Positions 54,871-64,000 of a DNA stretch of 64,000 nucleotides are shown here, one piece after another. The stretch is from Gambelia wislizenii. Lineage: Eukaryota; Chordata; Lepidosauria; Squamata; Crotaphytidae. Location: assembly GCA_030847615.1 (NCBI GenBank), contig JAUMIR010000003.1, positions 339,464,256 to 339,528,255 on the forward strand, in the 5' to 3' direction. The notes beneath the pieces were generated by a model. It was not told the DNA's origin. It did not search any database and worked only from the letters and a program-made list of their open reading frames with translations. Each line of letters opens with the position of its first letter. Position 1 is the stretch's first letter. The position numbers and the translations under genes are program-made.

Positions 54871-55220
54871 CTGATATGTTTGGTGGGCGGGGGGCAAGAC
54901 AAGGTTTCCACTGAAGATTTCAGAGTCTGGCATGGCTTATACAGGAGAACATAAACCTTATATTAACGGATATCACAGAATACACAGAGGAAAGAGGTCA
55001 CATAAATATGGTCTTAAAGAATATTTCTGTCAGGGGTCATAGCTTGCTTTACAACAGAGAATGTACTCAGAGGAGAAAATCATATCCATGCACAAAAGAC
55101 CAAAGGAGTTTTAGTCAGAACACTGACATTACTTCCCGTCAGAGAATATGCACAAAGGAAAAAATATTGTAAATGTTCAAAGTGTAGTTTGAGGTTTAGC
55201 AGTCATATAAGAAAAGTATA

Positions 55221-55433
55221 CAGTTGTCCCTTCATATTTGCTGGGGTTTGGTTCCAGGACCTCCTGTGGATACCAAAATCCGTGAATACTCAAGTCCCAT
55301 TATATACAATGGCATAGCAAAATGGTTCTCTTATATAAGATGGCAAAATCAAGGTTTGCTTTTTGGATTATTATTTTTTAAAGAATATTTTCAAGCCGTG
55401 AATACCAAATCCATGGATACGGAGGAACAACTG
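55221..55433 (+). mobile_element. Tigger-like MITE inside a zinc-finger relic
   Basis: Same family as 15298-15527, with CAGTTGTCCCTTCATAT and GGAACAACTG ends and TA duplications (55219-55220, 55434-55435). It splits the zinc-finger pseudogene. Confidence 0.87.
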
Positions 55434-55454
55434 TACTGGGGACAAACTGTATAA

Positions 55455-55568
55455 AGCAGGGATGGGAACTGTGGTTTTGATGTGGTTGGATGCGCTAGTC
55501 AGCATAGCCAATGGAGAGGAATGCTGATAGCTCAATTGTGTCTGGAGGAGCCACACAATTCCTGCTCC
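55455..55568. repeat. Short MITE inside the zinc-finger relic
   Basis: GGGATGGGAACTGTGG and GGAGCCACACAATTCCTGC are inverted-type ends of the common reptile MITE. Confidence 0.45.
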
Positions 55569-56250
55569 TGATTTAAATGTTTGAGTGCTTTTGTCACAGG
55601 ACTAGGCTTAGTCCACATCAAAGAACCTATACAGCGGCTTAGCCATATAAATGTTTGGAATGTAAAAAGAGCTTTATGCAGATTAGTCTTAGTTTGCACC
55701 AGAGAACCCATACAGGTGAGAAACCATCCACAGGTTTGCACTTAGAGAGCAGCAGTCATAGTTTGCATTATAAAATTCATACTGCAGGTGTGGGGGAGAG
55801 CAATCTATAAAAGCATGGAGTGTAAGAATAGCTTTAGTGATAGGTGAAACCTTTGTTTATACCACAAAACCTATACAGTATTAAAACTGTATACATGTAA
55901 ATGTCTATAGAGTGTGGCAACCGAGAGCCCATCTTATGTTGCATCTGAGCGACCACACATGGGAGAAATCATAATTTTTTGTGGAGTGAAAAGGGTTTAT
56001 GTCAGACTGGCTATCTCCATGTGGAGTACAGAAACCACACAGAATAAACTATATAAATATTTGAAATATAAAAAAGAGCTTTAGTTTGCATCAGGGAATC
56101 CACATACAATCAAACTTGGGTGATTAAAGAAGTTTTAATCTGAGCAACTTCCTTACTTTAAATCAAAGAACACACAGTAAAAATATAAATATAGCAATAG
56201 TTTTGTGGACAACCATGACATATAAACATAAGAGGAAGCACAGCGGAAGC

Positions 56251-57067
56251 TAACCGGATGTCACAAAACAGTTGTCAAAACTGAGTATGTTACCTTTAAT
56301 CAAAAAATACATATGTGCCAAAATCCTGCCATTTCTTCCATTGTTCAGTTCAAATGTGTGAGAGTATTTGCTGTTTCTTGTCTGTTTCTCATAATAATAA
56401 GAGAATATGTTTCAGTGTCTGATTATCTCTAGCATAGCTTTCAGACTGTGACACTTGAAACTTGACATACTAAGGGGACCTGACGGAGGAGTGTATTTTG
56501 TGATTTAACATTGGTGTAGCTTATAGTATTATTTTAAGCCACAAAGTTCCCAACCTTCCCTATGGAGAGGGAGGTCTGGAAGATTCATTCAGAGGCCTGA
56601 AAGACTCATTTCTCCATAGAGCCTCTTGGCAGTTCCATGTAATACTTTCTTCTGCAAGGTCCTCAGGACCTCAAAAGAGATTTTTTTTTGGTGCTTGGTA
56701 GTGGAGGTGGGTATATGGTAGAGTTCACAGAGGGAAAGTCTGAATGAGTCCCAGTGTTACCCTAAGAGCATCTCCTTTAAGTTTGGGGGGAATTATAGCT
56801 CAAAAGGAGGCCTGCAAGAGAAGGGGTAACTTTGGGGATCTTTTCACCTATGTACTAACTGTAAAGAAGACTCCAGTTGAAATTAAACAAAGTTTTTTAT
56901 TAGAATTAACACATGAGATAAACTGTTGTACAAGAACATACACTCTTAAGAATCATAGAAGTTTACTGAAGAGAGAGGCTGAAGGGTTGGACAGCTGGAC
57001 CAGAGAGAAGTCAGGTGGAAGTGATAGTTATCACTCTTGGAGAAAGAGGTCTGCACAGCAGAGATAT
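56251..57067. other. Spacer between zinc-finger relic and copia element
   Basis: No coding signal. The 111-codon frame at 56744-57079 runs into the LTR and has no recognisable domain. Confidence 0.5.
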
Positions 57068-57613
57068 TGGAATGTGTAAAAATACACTGTTTAAAATATC
57101 AGGATATGCTGTCCCTGTTTAAACATCCACATTGTACTTCACACGTTAGTGGAGAATACAGCCAGTTTAGCAGAGTTTAATGTTAACACAGCAGCATCTA
57201 GCATCAGAATGTTAGCATACATAGCTTGTTAAATAGCCAAACACCCTTTGTCTTTTCCCAAGTTGTTTAACTACCAAAATAACCACTCAAGACTCAAAAG
57301 TTAGTTTTAAAAGTACAAAAGCTTCATTACTCACAGTTTTAGAGAGCTCATTCTTGGCAAGAACAAAAACTTCATCAAAACAAACTAAAACTAGTTCAAA
57401 ATACTTAAAAACTAAGTTCAAAGGGCCATGTGGTTTGTTAAGGATCATGGCTTCTGGAACAAAGAAGAATACTCAGACAATCCCCTTCATCCCAGATTGC
57501 CCAATAGCAAAACTTCCGAAAGTTACATCAGCTCATCTCATATGCCTTCTCAGTTAACCCTTCAATAGCAAAACCATTTCCACTTATTGGACTGCAAACT
57601 ATATTTTCCAACA
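57068..57613 (-). repeat. Copia 3' LTR, 546 bp
   Basis: Matches 63037-63628 with about ten substitutions and lacks a block of roughly 46 bases present there (AGATTGTTACAAGTC to GGGGTCTTCTCA). Starts and ends TG...CA. Confidence 0.92.
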
Positions 57614-57620
57614 TCCCCTC

Positions 57621-58052
57621 TCAGTCCAATAAGTGAGATATAAGTCCAAACTTTGCACGTAGTCTCTGGAACGCATCTCTTGGCAGTGGTCTGGTCAGGA
57701 TACCCACTGTCATGTTGTTCGCTGCACAGTACGTCATCTTCATCACGTCTTCTCTCACCAACTGGCAGACATTATGATATCTGGTTCCAATATACTTATT
57801 ATGTGGCATCCTTTTCCCACTTTCAGACAACTTAACACAATTTAAATTAGTCTCAAACACCTGAGTTGGTTTCTGTTCTAAAATGTTAAAATCAAGAAAC
57901 AATTTATCAAGCCATTGCATTTCTCTACAAGCCTCTGCCAAAGAAACAAAATTTGCTTCAACATTTGAATGTGACTTAATCTCTTGTTTACGACTTGCCC
58001 GTGATATAGGTGCACCCCCATACAGAAATAGATAACCACTTGTTGAACTCAT
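57621..58052 (-). pseudogene. Copia RNase H
   Basis: C-terminal pol domain with STSGYLFLYGGAPIS, SRKQEIKSHSNVEANFVSLAEACREMQWL and a final GILTRPLPRDAFQRLRAKFGL, ending at the stop before the purine tract and 3' LTR. The usual SSCEAEY is here SNVEANF. A frameshift near 58050 separates it from reverse transcriptase. Confidence 0.9.
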
Positions 58053-59040
58053 CTACTATCAACACCAGCCCATTCAGTGTCCGAAAAACAAACAAGATTT
58101 GGATTAGCATTAGCAGGCAATCTCAATTGAAAATCTATTGACCCTTTTAAGTATTTCACAATGTGTTTCACTCCAACCCAATCTTCTTTGGTTGTCTCAC
58201 TGACTTTTCTGCTAAGAATTCTTACAGCATGAGCTATGTCTGGCCTACTATTTGTAGCTAGGTACAACAGCTTTCCAATTGCTTTTCTGTACATTACATT
58301 GTTTGGCAAAAGTTCATTATTCTCACTGTTGCCAAAGTCTGTTCTCATTGGGGTGTCCACAGGGTGGGCATCTTGCATGCCTAAAGTTTCCAGCAGGTCA
58401 ACAATCTTCTGCCTTTGACTCAAAAGGAAAGATCCATCCTTGTCTCTTTGAATTTGTATCCCCAAGTAAAATGTAGCATCTCCTAGTTCCTTCAGCTCCA
58501 CTTCTTTGTTCAAACTCTTCACTACTTCTCTGTAGTCAGCATTTCTCTGTGTAGCAATAATCAAATCATCAACATAGGTCAAAACAAAAGTTGAAAAACC
58601 ATCTCTGAATCTTGTGTACAAACATGGGTCTGCTTTTCCTTGTTTAAACCCTAAATCTTGTAACATCTTGTCTAACTTCTTGTTCCAGGCAAAAGCAGCT
58701 TGCTTGAGTCCATAGAACCCTTTCTTAAGTTTACAGACAAAATGTGGCCTTTCTTGGTCCACAAAACCTGCTGGTTGCCTCATATACAATTCTTCCTGAA
58801 TTTCTCCATGCAAGAATGCTGTCTTGACATCAACATGCTTTACAGTCATTTGTTTTGATGCAGCTAAAGTAAGCAACAGCCTTATAGTACTATGTTTCAC
58901 TACTGGGGCAAATATTTCATCATAATCAACTCCAAACTTCTGTGAAAAACCTTGAGCAACCAACCTTTTCTTATAGCGTTCTACATTACCTTCTGCATCT
59001 TGTTTCAGTTTAAATATCCACTTGCATCCTATGGCTTTCT
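58049..59040 (-). pseudogene. Copia reverse transcriptase
   Basis: Typical RVT_2 domain: LVAQGFSQKFGVDYDEIFAPVVK, VKTAFLHGEI, KKGFYGLKQAAFAWNKKL, and the catalytic YVDD (LTYVDDLIIAT). The block VDTPMRTDFG to YLATNSRPDIAHAV follows. It is open from 58963 to 58049 and ends in a one-base frameshift just before RNase H. Confidence 0.93.
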
Positions 59041-60179
59041 TTCCTCATGGAAGTCCATGTTTCATTCTTGTGCAACACATCTATTTCCTCTTGTGCTGCC
59101 TTCTTCCATTGAGCTGCCTCATCCAGCAACATCTGCTCAATCTCCTCTATTCTCTTTGGTTCCTTAGGTAACGCCACCCCTGCAAGGTAGCCATATCTCT
59201 GTGGAGGAATACCTCTGTTCGGTCTGAAACCATAACTGGGAGGTTCCTGATTCCGATCCTGGTGACTTCCTTCCTGTTCAGCATCTGCTTCGCCACCGTC
59301 CAGATCGATCAGATCAGCTCCCACACAATTCTCTGAAACACAATCCTGCTCGGAATATTCATTCTCTGCTTCTGAAATCACAGACATGTTATCCTCCTGT
59401 TCATAGAAATCAACATTATCCTCTTCTTGAAAATCAAGCACAGTTCCTGTTAAATCAACTTTTCTGCTTTCATCAAAATATACCACATGTCTGCTATATA
59501 CTTTACCAGTCTTTAAGTTCATCACTGTGTAGTTTCTTGTTCCACTTTCATATCCAATCAGCAACATCTCTTGAGTTGCTGGATCCAGTTTTCCTCTCAG
59601 TTCCCTTGGAACATATGCATATGCAAAACATCCAAATGTTCTAATGTGTTTAACTGATGGGGGTCTCCCATGCCAAATCTCAAAAGGGGTTTTCTCTGCA
59701 CCTTTTGTGGGTAGGCGATTCTGTAAGCAATTAGCTGTAGCAACAGCATTGCCCCACATACTATTAGGTAGTCCAGCATTAGCCAAAAGACATCTTGTCA
59801 TCTCAATTAATGTATGAAATTTCCTTTCAGCAACAGAGTTCATTTGTGAAGTGTAAGAAATAGTCTTAATATGTTGTATTCCATTCTCTCTCAAGAATTG
59901 TTGTATATCATGTGATAGGTACTCACCACCTCGATCACTCTTCAAAGCTTTGGGATTCCTTCCAGATATATTTCTCACCATGGCAACATACGCACGCAGT
60001 GCATCACACATCTCGCTCTTTTGTTTGAGCAGGTACATCACAGTGTATCCTGAAAAATTATCTGTGAAAATTAGTATGTATTTATTTCCTCCAAATGAGG
60101 GCACTCTCATTGTTCCCATTATGTCAGAATGAATGAGGTCCAGAACTCTGTTGGACCTTTTTTCAGTTCTCTCTGGAAA
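59010..60179 (-). pseudogene. Copia integrase
   Basis: DDE integrase core: IFTDNFSGY (first Asp), SDRGGEYLS (second Asp), NGIQHIKTISYTSQMNSVAERKF (Glu in AERK). It then has the copia-specific HGRPPSVKHIRTFGCFAYAYVP and an acidic linker rich in Glu and Asp. A single-base frame change near 59045 shifts the frame into the reverse transcriptase part, where GKKAIGCKWIFKLK is found. Confidence 0.9.
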
Positions 60180-60769
60180 TTAAGGCCTTGTTGCCTTTTG
60201 TTCAGCACACACTATGTATCTCTGTGCATTGTTACTATTCTGTTGCCTTTTTACCTTTATTCCTGTTGCCAAACCTTTCTCCTGAAGTTCCATTATTGCA
60301 TCACAGTCACAATGTCCAAGGCGCTTGTACCATAAATCCATGCTCTCTTCATCAGTACAGCTTGTCTGTGCCACATAGGCTTGTTTATCTGGAGGAGTAA
60401 AAAACTTTAAAAGACCATCATTATCCTTATATGCCTTTAAGTATACTTTTCCATTTCTGTCATTAAATATAGTGCACACATCTCTTTGAAACAGTACAGA
60501 AATTGTTTTTCTGTTAAAGCTGAGACACTGAGGAGATTTGTTTTTAATCCTTTAACATAGTCAACATTCTCCAATATTTGTGATTCACATCCATCATATG
60601 CTGCAAGATTCAACTCACAAGTCCCAACTGCCTGTATGGGCATCTTAGAGCAATTTGCAATTCTCCATTATTATTATAATTTAACTCTATAAAATTGCTT
60701 GCAGAATTTGAGCTATGATTTGTCAACCCACTGTCTATCAGCCATTCGTTGTTTCCATTTTTACTCTTA
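60180..60769 (-). pseudogene. Copia protease and pre-integrase region, broken
   Basis: Contains WLIDSGLTNHS, the aspartic protease active-site region (canonical copia DSGAT, here DSGLT), then the GAG-pre-integrase segment with LWYKRLGHCDCDAIMEL. A frame change lies near 60630, another near 60460, and a TAA at 60180-60182 is in frame with the integrase that follows. The fold-back MITE adjoins at 60770. Confidence 0.8.
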
Positions 60770-61746
60770 CAGTTGTCCCTTGACTTTTGTGGTTTTATGT
60801 ATTCGCGGAAATTCCCCCCCTGCTCTCCCCAACGCAGCCTCTGAGCATTTAAGGAGGAAAACTTCCTGCACACATACACACACAGGGAAGATCCCAGCAA
60901 GCAACCAACCCCCCCACCAGCCTCTCAGGGTCTAAAGCAAAAGAAAAGCACAGCCCCATGCTGTGAGCATGCAAGCAAAGTCCCCTCCTTGCCACTCCCC
61001 TCTCTGTGTTTTAACAAACTGAATGGCTTTTTAAAAACTCACATTTTGGCCCATGTCTCCTCATGGCCCAAAGAAAGGCACAGCCGTATGCTTGCCACCT
61101 CCTCTCTTTGTCTCAACAAACTGAATTTAAAACTCTGCTTCTTTAAAACTCACGTTTTGAACTTTTCCTACACACATTCACACACAGGGAAGGTACGGGT
61201 GGATCTCCCAGAAACCCAGCCTCTGAGCATTTAAGGAGGAAAGCTTAATTTGTGTGCTCACAGTATGGGACTGTGCTTTTCTTTCGGCCAGCAGGAAGCT
61301 TTCCTCCTTAAATGAACAGAGGCTTTTAAGGAGTCTTCCTGGGAGATGCCACCTGCACCTTCCCTGTGTGTGAATGTGTGTAGGAAAGGTTTGAAACGTG
61401 AGTTTTAAAGAAGCTGAGTTATAAATTCTGTTTGTTGAGACACAGAGAGGGGGTGGCAAGCATGCGTCTGTGCCGTTCTTTGGGCCATGAGGAGACATGG
61501 GGCGAAATGTGAGTTTTTAAAAAGCCATTCAGTTTGTTAAAACACAGAGACGGGAGTGGCAAGGGGGGGACTTTGCTTGCATGCTCACAGCATGGGGCTG
61601 TGCTTTTCTTTCCTCCTTAAATGCTCAGAGGCTAGGTTAGTTTCTGTGTGTGTGTGTGTGTTTAGGAAGGCTGCTTTTATTCGTGTTTTTTTCACTTTTG
61701 CGGGGGTCTTGTTCCCGTAACCCCCGCGAATGTGAAGGGACGACTG
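60770..61746. mobile_element. 977-bp fold-back (long inverted repeat) Tigger-like MITE
   Basis: The termini CAGTTGTCCCTTGAC and GAAGGGACGACTG are flanked by TA (60768-60769, 61747-61748). Almost the whole element is one imperfect palindrome: for example GGCTTTTTAAAAACTCACAT at 61025 is mirrored by ATGTGAGTTTTTAAAAAGCC at 61507, and AAAGCACAGCCCCATGCTG at 60943 by CAGCATGGGGCTGTGCTTT at 61588. The arms are about 460-480 bp, meeting near 61270. It inserted between the gag and protease regions of the copia element. It encodes nothing. Confidence 0.9.
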
Positions 61747-61749
61747 TAT

Positions 61750-62761
61750 TTTGTTTATCATTATTGTCCACAACATGAAAAACTTTTCTTAAAGCAAACA
61801 TGCTCACTTTTTCTTTGTCTCTGTTTGAATTCCTTAGTACACACTGCCCCCTCTCGACAGATACTGGTTCTGCAAATTCACTTTGAGCAAGCATGCCTCT
61901 CTGTTGAAATCTATTGTTACTGGTACTATTTGGGGGAAAATGCTGCCCCCTCTGGCCAAAGTCTCCACTTGCTCTGCACATCCTGGCAATATGCCCAACC
62001 GCATTACATTTAAAACAGCAAATCTCTTTTTGTTTGTCTCTGGGAGGCACATTCCTTTGCTGTTTGTTAGCAATGTAACTTGACACACTCAGTTTTTCTT
62101 TATCAACACATCTCTCTGATGGCTGGCTGTGATCTAAGCATTGAAGCCTAAAACGTGCTAATACTTCATTCAATGTTAATCCAGCTGTGTTATCAATCAT
62201 ACTTTGAAATGCATGAAAGCTACTTCCCAAAGTCCCAGTAAAATAGGCAATTTTCTGCCCTTCATTTGCAATCAAATTCATGGCACTCATCCTTTCTAAT
62301 ATTCCTAGAAATCTTCTGATATGTGGCTCACAGTCTCTTTTAGAATTAACTCTTAGATTCATCATGTCTCTAATGGCCATGTTTTGCACTTAAGGTGAAT
62401 CAACTTGGTATATTTCTCTCAATTTGTCCAGCATGGATTTAGCTGAATTACAAGAAACAACATAGATCAGTTGTTCAGATCTTAAACTTTGCATTATAAT
62501 CTCTCTAGCTGCCGCATCTTTAGAATGCCAAATTCGTCTCTTTTTCTCACTTTGTGGTTCTGGTTTTCGTATTGCATCTATAAACTTATTTGCTTCAATT
62601 CGTGTTTCTACAAACTTTAACCAGAACTGGTATGTATCTGGCTCCAAATCCACCACTCTTTTTAATCTCAGCTCCTCTGCTGCAGCCATCCTTCTCACAC
62701 CTACAGGCAGGCAAGTCTTTCTCTCTGTTATGCTAATGAGCAGCCAAATGGTTCTCCTCAA
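61750..62761 (-). pseudogene. Copia gag with CCHC zinc knuckle
   Basis: Two open stretches, 62761-62390 and 62389-61750, together cover gag, with a frame change near 62390. Copia-gag features are LKRVVDLEPDTYQFWLKFVE, the UBN2-like segment IIMQSLRSEQLIYV, then FRLQCLDHS and the zinc knuckle CFKCNAVGHIARMC (near 62010). The start Met at about 62690 (MAAAEELRL) looks more natural than the one at 62761. The fold-back MITE cuts the frame after this part. Confidence 0.85.
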
Positions 62762-63036
62762 CTTCTTTTATGACTGTGGAGCCATAAACAAAAAATCTCC
62801 GCCAGCTCTCTCAACTCTCTTTGTTCCCTCAGGGAAAAACAACAAGACTGCCTTTTGTTTAAAAAAATCAGCCTCACTTGGGAAAGGGTGAAAAACCACA
62901 CTTCTCTTTACTTTTAAAATAACAAACCATGAAAAATTTTGGTTATCTAAGCAAAACACAAAATCCAAAACTCTTCAGAAATTCAAAATCAAAAATATGC
63001 AGCTTAAACATTCATAATCTGGGCCCAATGACCTAC

Positions 63037-63628
63037 TGGAATGTGTATGAATACACTGTTTAAAATATCAGGATATGTTGTCCCTGTTTAAACATCCACA
63101 CTGTACTTCACACGTTAGTGGAGAATACAGCCAGTTTAGCAGAGTTTAATGTTAACACAGCAGCATCTAGCATCAGAATGTTAGCATACATAGCTTGTTA
63201 AATAACCAAACATCCTTTGTCTTTTCCCAAGTTGTTTAACTACCAAAATAACCACTCAAGACTCAAAAGTTAGTTTTAAAAGTACAAAAGCTTCATTACT
63301 CACAGTTTTAGAGAGCTCATTCTTGGCAGGAACAAAAACTTCATCAAAACAAACTAAAACTAGTTCAAAATACTTAAAAACTAGATTGTTACAAGTCTAT
63401 GTTTAGGACACCCCTTTCGGGGTCTTCTCAGTTCAAAGGGCCATGTGGTTTGTTAAGGATCATGGCTTCTGGAACAAAGAAGAATACTCAGACACTCCCC
63501 TTCATCCCAGATTGCCCAATAGCAAAACTTCAGGAAGTTACATCAGCTCATCTCATATGCCTTCTCAGTTAACCCTTCAATAGCAAAACCATTTCCACTT
63601 ATTGGACTGCAAACTATATTTTCCAACA
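63037..63628 (-). repeat. Copia 5' LTR, 592 bp
   Basis: Upstream LTR in transcription order. On plus it starts TGGAATGTGTATGAATACAC and ends TTTTCCAACA. The primer-binding site is not clear in the sequence just inside it (63036 downwards). Confidence 0.92.
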
Positions 63629-63709
63629 AGAGAGACTCAGATAGTGTTTGAGGGTGGCACAAGGGGATCCAGTCCATTGAGAAAGAGAGTGACAAGGTGA
63701 CACGCAGAG

Positions 63710-64000
63710 TACTACTACTACTACTACTAATATAATTTATTTATATCCTGCCCCTCTACAAAATACAATAGGGGTGGCTTACAACATTTAAAATATACAT
63801 ATAAAACCCTCCATCCCACCCCCTTAAAATACAATTAAATAATTAAACATTTAAAAATACTTAATAAATACTAAAACACACACACTCAATAAAATAACTG
63901 GAGCAGGGATCGGATCAATAAGATTTTTTCTTCTTCTGATGGCCGGGTATCTATTCAGGAAAGGTCTGCCAGAAGAGATCTGTCTTAAGAGCTTTTTAAA
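63710..64000 (-). repeat. L2-like LINE 3' end, cut by window edge
   Basis: TTTATTTATATCCTGCCCCTC and GGGGTGGCTTACAACATTT on plus are the reverse of the L2 3' terminus. A (CTA)n run at 63710-63730 abuts it. Confidence 0.6.

Larger units (their letters stand above)
54930..56250 (+). pseudogene. C2H2 zinc-finger array relic
   Basis: One finger is intact at 55652-55726: CLECKKSFMQISLSLHQRTH followed by the linker TGEKP (C-x2-C-x12-H-x3-H). Decayed fingers lie on both sides, seen as repeated HxxxxHT-like and ECKxSF pieces about 84 bases apart (for example MECKNSFS near 55818, LSDHT near 55940, HRIHRGK near 54980). Frameshifts and stops are frequent, and a Tigger-like MITE splits it at 55221-55433. 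It looks like the finger exon of an old KRAB- or SCAN-type zinc-finger gene or its retrocopy; no KRAB part was found. Confidence 0.85.
57068..63628 (-). mobile_element. Ty1/copia LTR retrotransposon, nearly complete
   Basis: Both LTRs and internal gag-pol are present on the minus strand. Order from the right: 5' LTR, gag with zinc knuckle, protease remnant, integrase, reverse transcriptase, RNase H, purine tract, 3' LTR. Integrase before reverse transcriptase defines copia rather than gypsy. LTRs run TGTTGG...TTCCA on the minus strand, and a purine tract GAGAGGGGA abuts the 3' LTR. LTR identity is about 98% by eye, so the insertion is recent. Flanks AGATA and AGAGA do not give a clean 5-bp duplication. 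A 977-bp fold-back MITE and several frameshifts or stops inactivate it. Confidence 0.94.

Noticed and set aside
60770..61746. A host gene between copia gag and pol, suggested by frames of 80-106 codons
   Set aside because: The frames are products of the fold-back MITE's inverted arms (the same peptide words recur in both arms).

Overview
This is vertebrate nuclear DNA, most likely from a squamate reptile (lizard). It holds two split, spliced genes with GT-AG introns in a dense field of transposable elements. The mix of CR1 and L2 LINEs, tRNA-derived SINEs with a BovB-like tail, Tigger-like and hAT-like MITEs, Penelope-like repeats and a Ty1/copia element is what lizard genomes carry; the species call is inference.

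Both host genes are on the minus strand. RPL21 (37.94-47.10 kb) encodes the 160-residue ribosomal protein eL21 in five coding exons, preceded by a short non-coding first exon that starts in a pyrimidine tract typical of ribosomal protein genes. Its third intron holds a box C/D snoRNA whose guide fits 28S rRNA at the position methylated by SNORD102. RASL11A (9.11-12.51 kb) encodes a 236-residue atypical Ras-like GTPase in four coding exons and starts in a GC-rich, CpG-island-like promoter. RPL21 followed by RASL11A on the same strand is the order known at human 13q12.

Layout: 1-8.9 kb, repeat-rich flank downstream of RASL11A; 8.9-13 kb, RASL11A; 13-20.3 kb, SINEs, a Penelope-like repeat and a Tigger-like MITE; 20.4-22.6 kb, a CR1 with a long open reverse transcriptase frame; 22.6-25.6 kb, MITE-like sequence and a possible solo LTR; 25.8-27.8 kb, a CR1 broken by a Penelope-like repeat and by a second LINE; 30-33 kb, L2 and a CR1 carrying a hAT-type MITE; 34.4-35.7 kb, a truncated endonuclease LINE; 37.9-47.1 kb, RPL21; 47.66-51.89 kb, a full-length LINE flanked by a 10-bp target duplication inside a Tigger-like MITE; 54.9-56.3 kb, a decayed C2H2 zinc-finger array; 57.07-63.63 kb, a young Ty1/copia element with both LTRs, interrupted by a 977-bp fold-back MITE; 63.7-64 kb, L2.

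I found no tRNA or rRNA gene, CRISPR array or other host protein gene. The most unusual items are the copia element with its fold-back insertion, the LINE family whose 3' ends run into (GA)n, and the zinc-finger relic.
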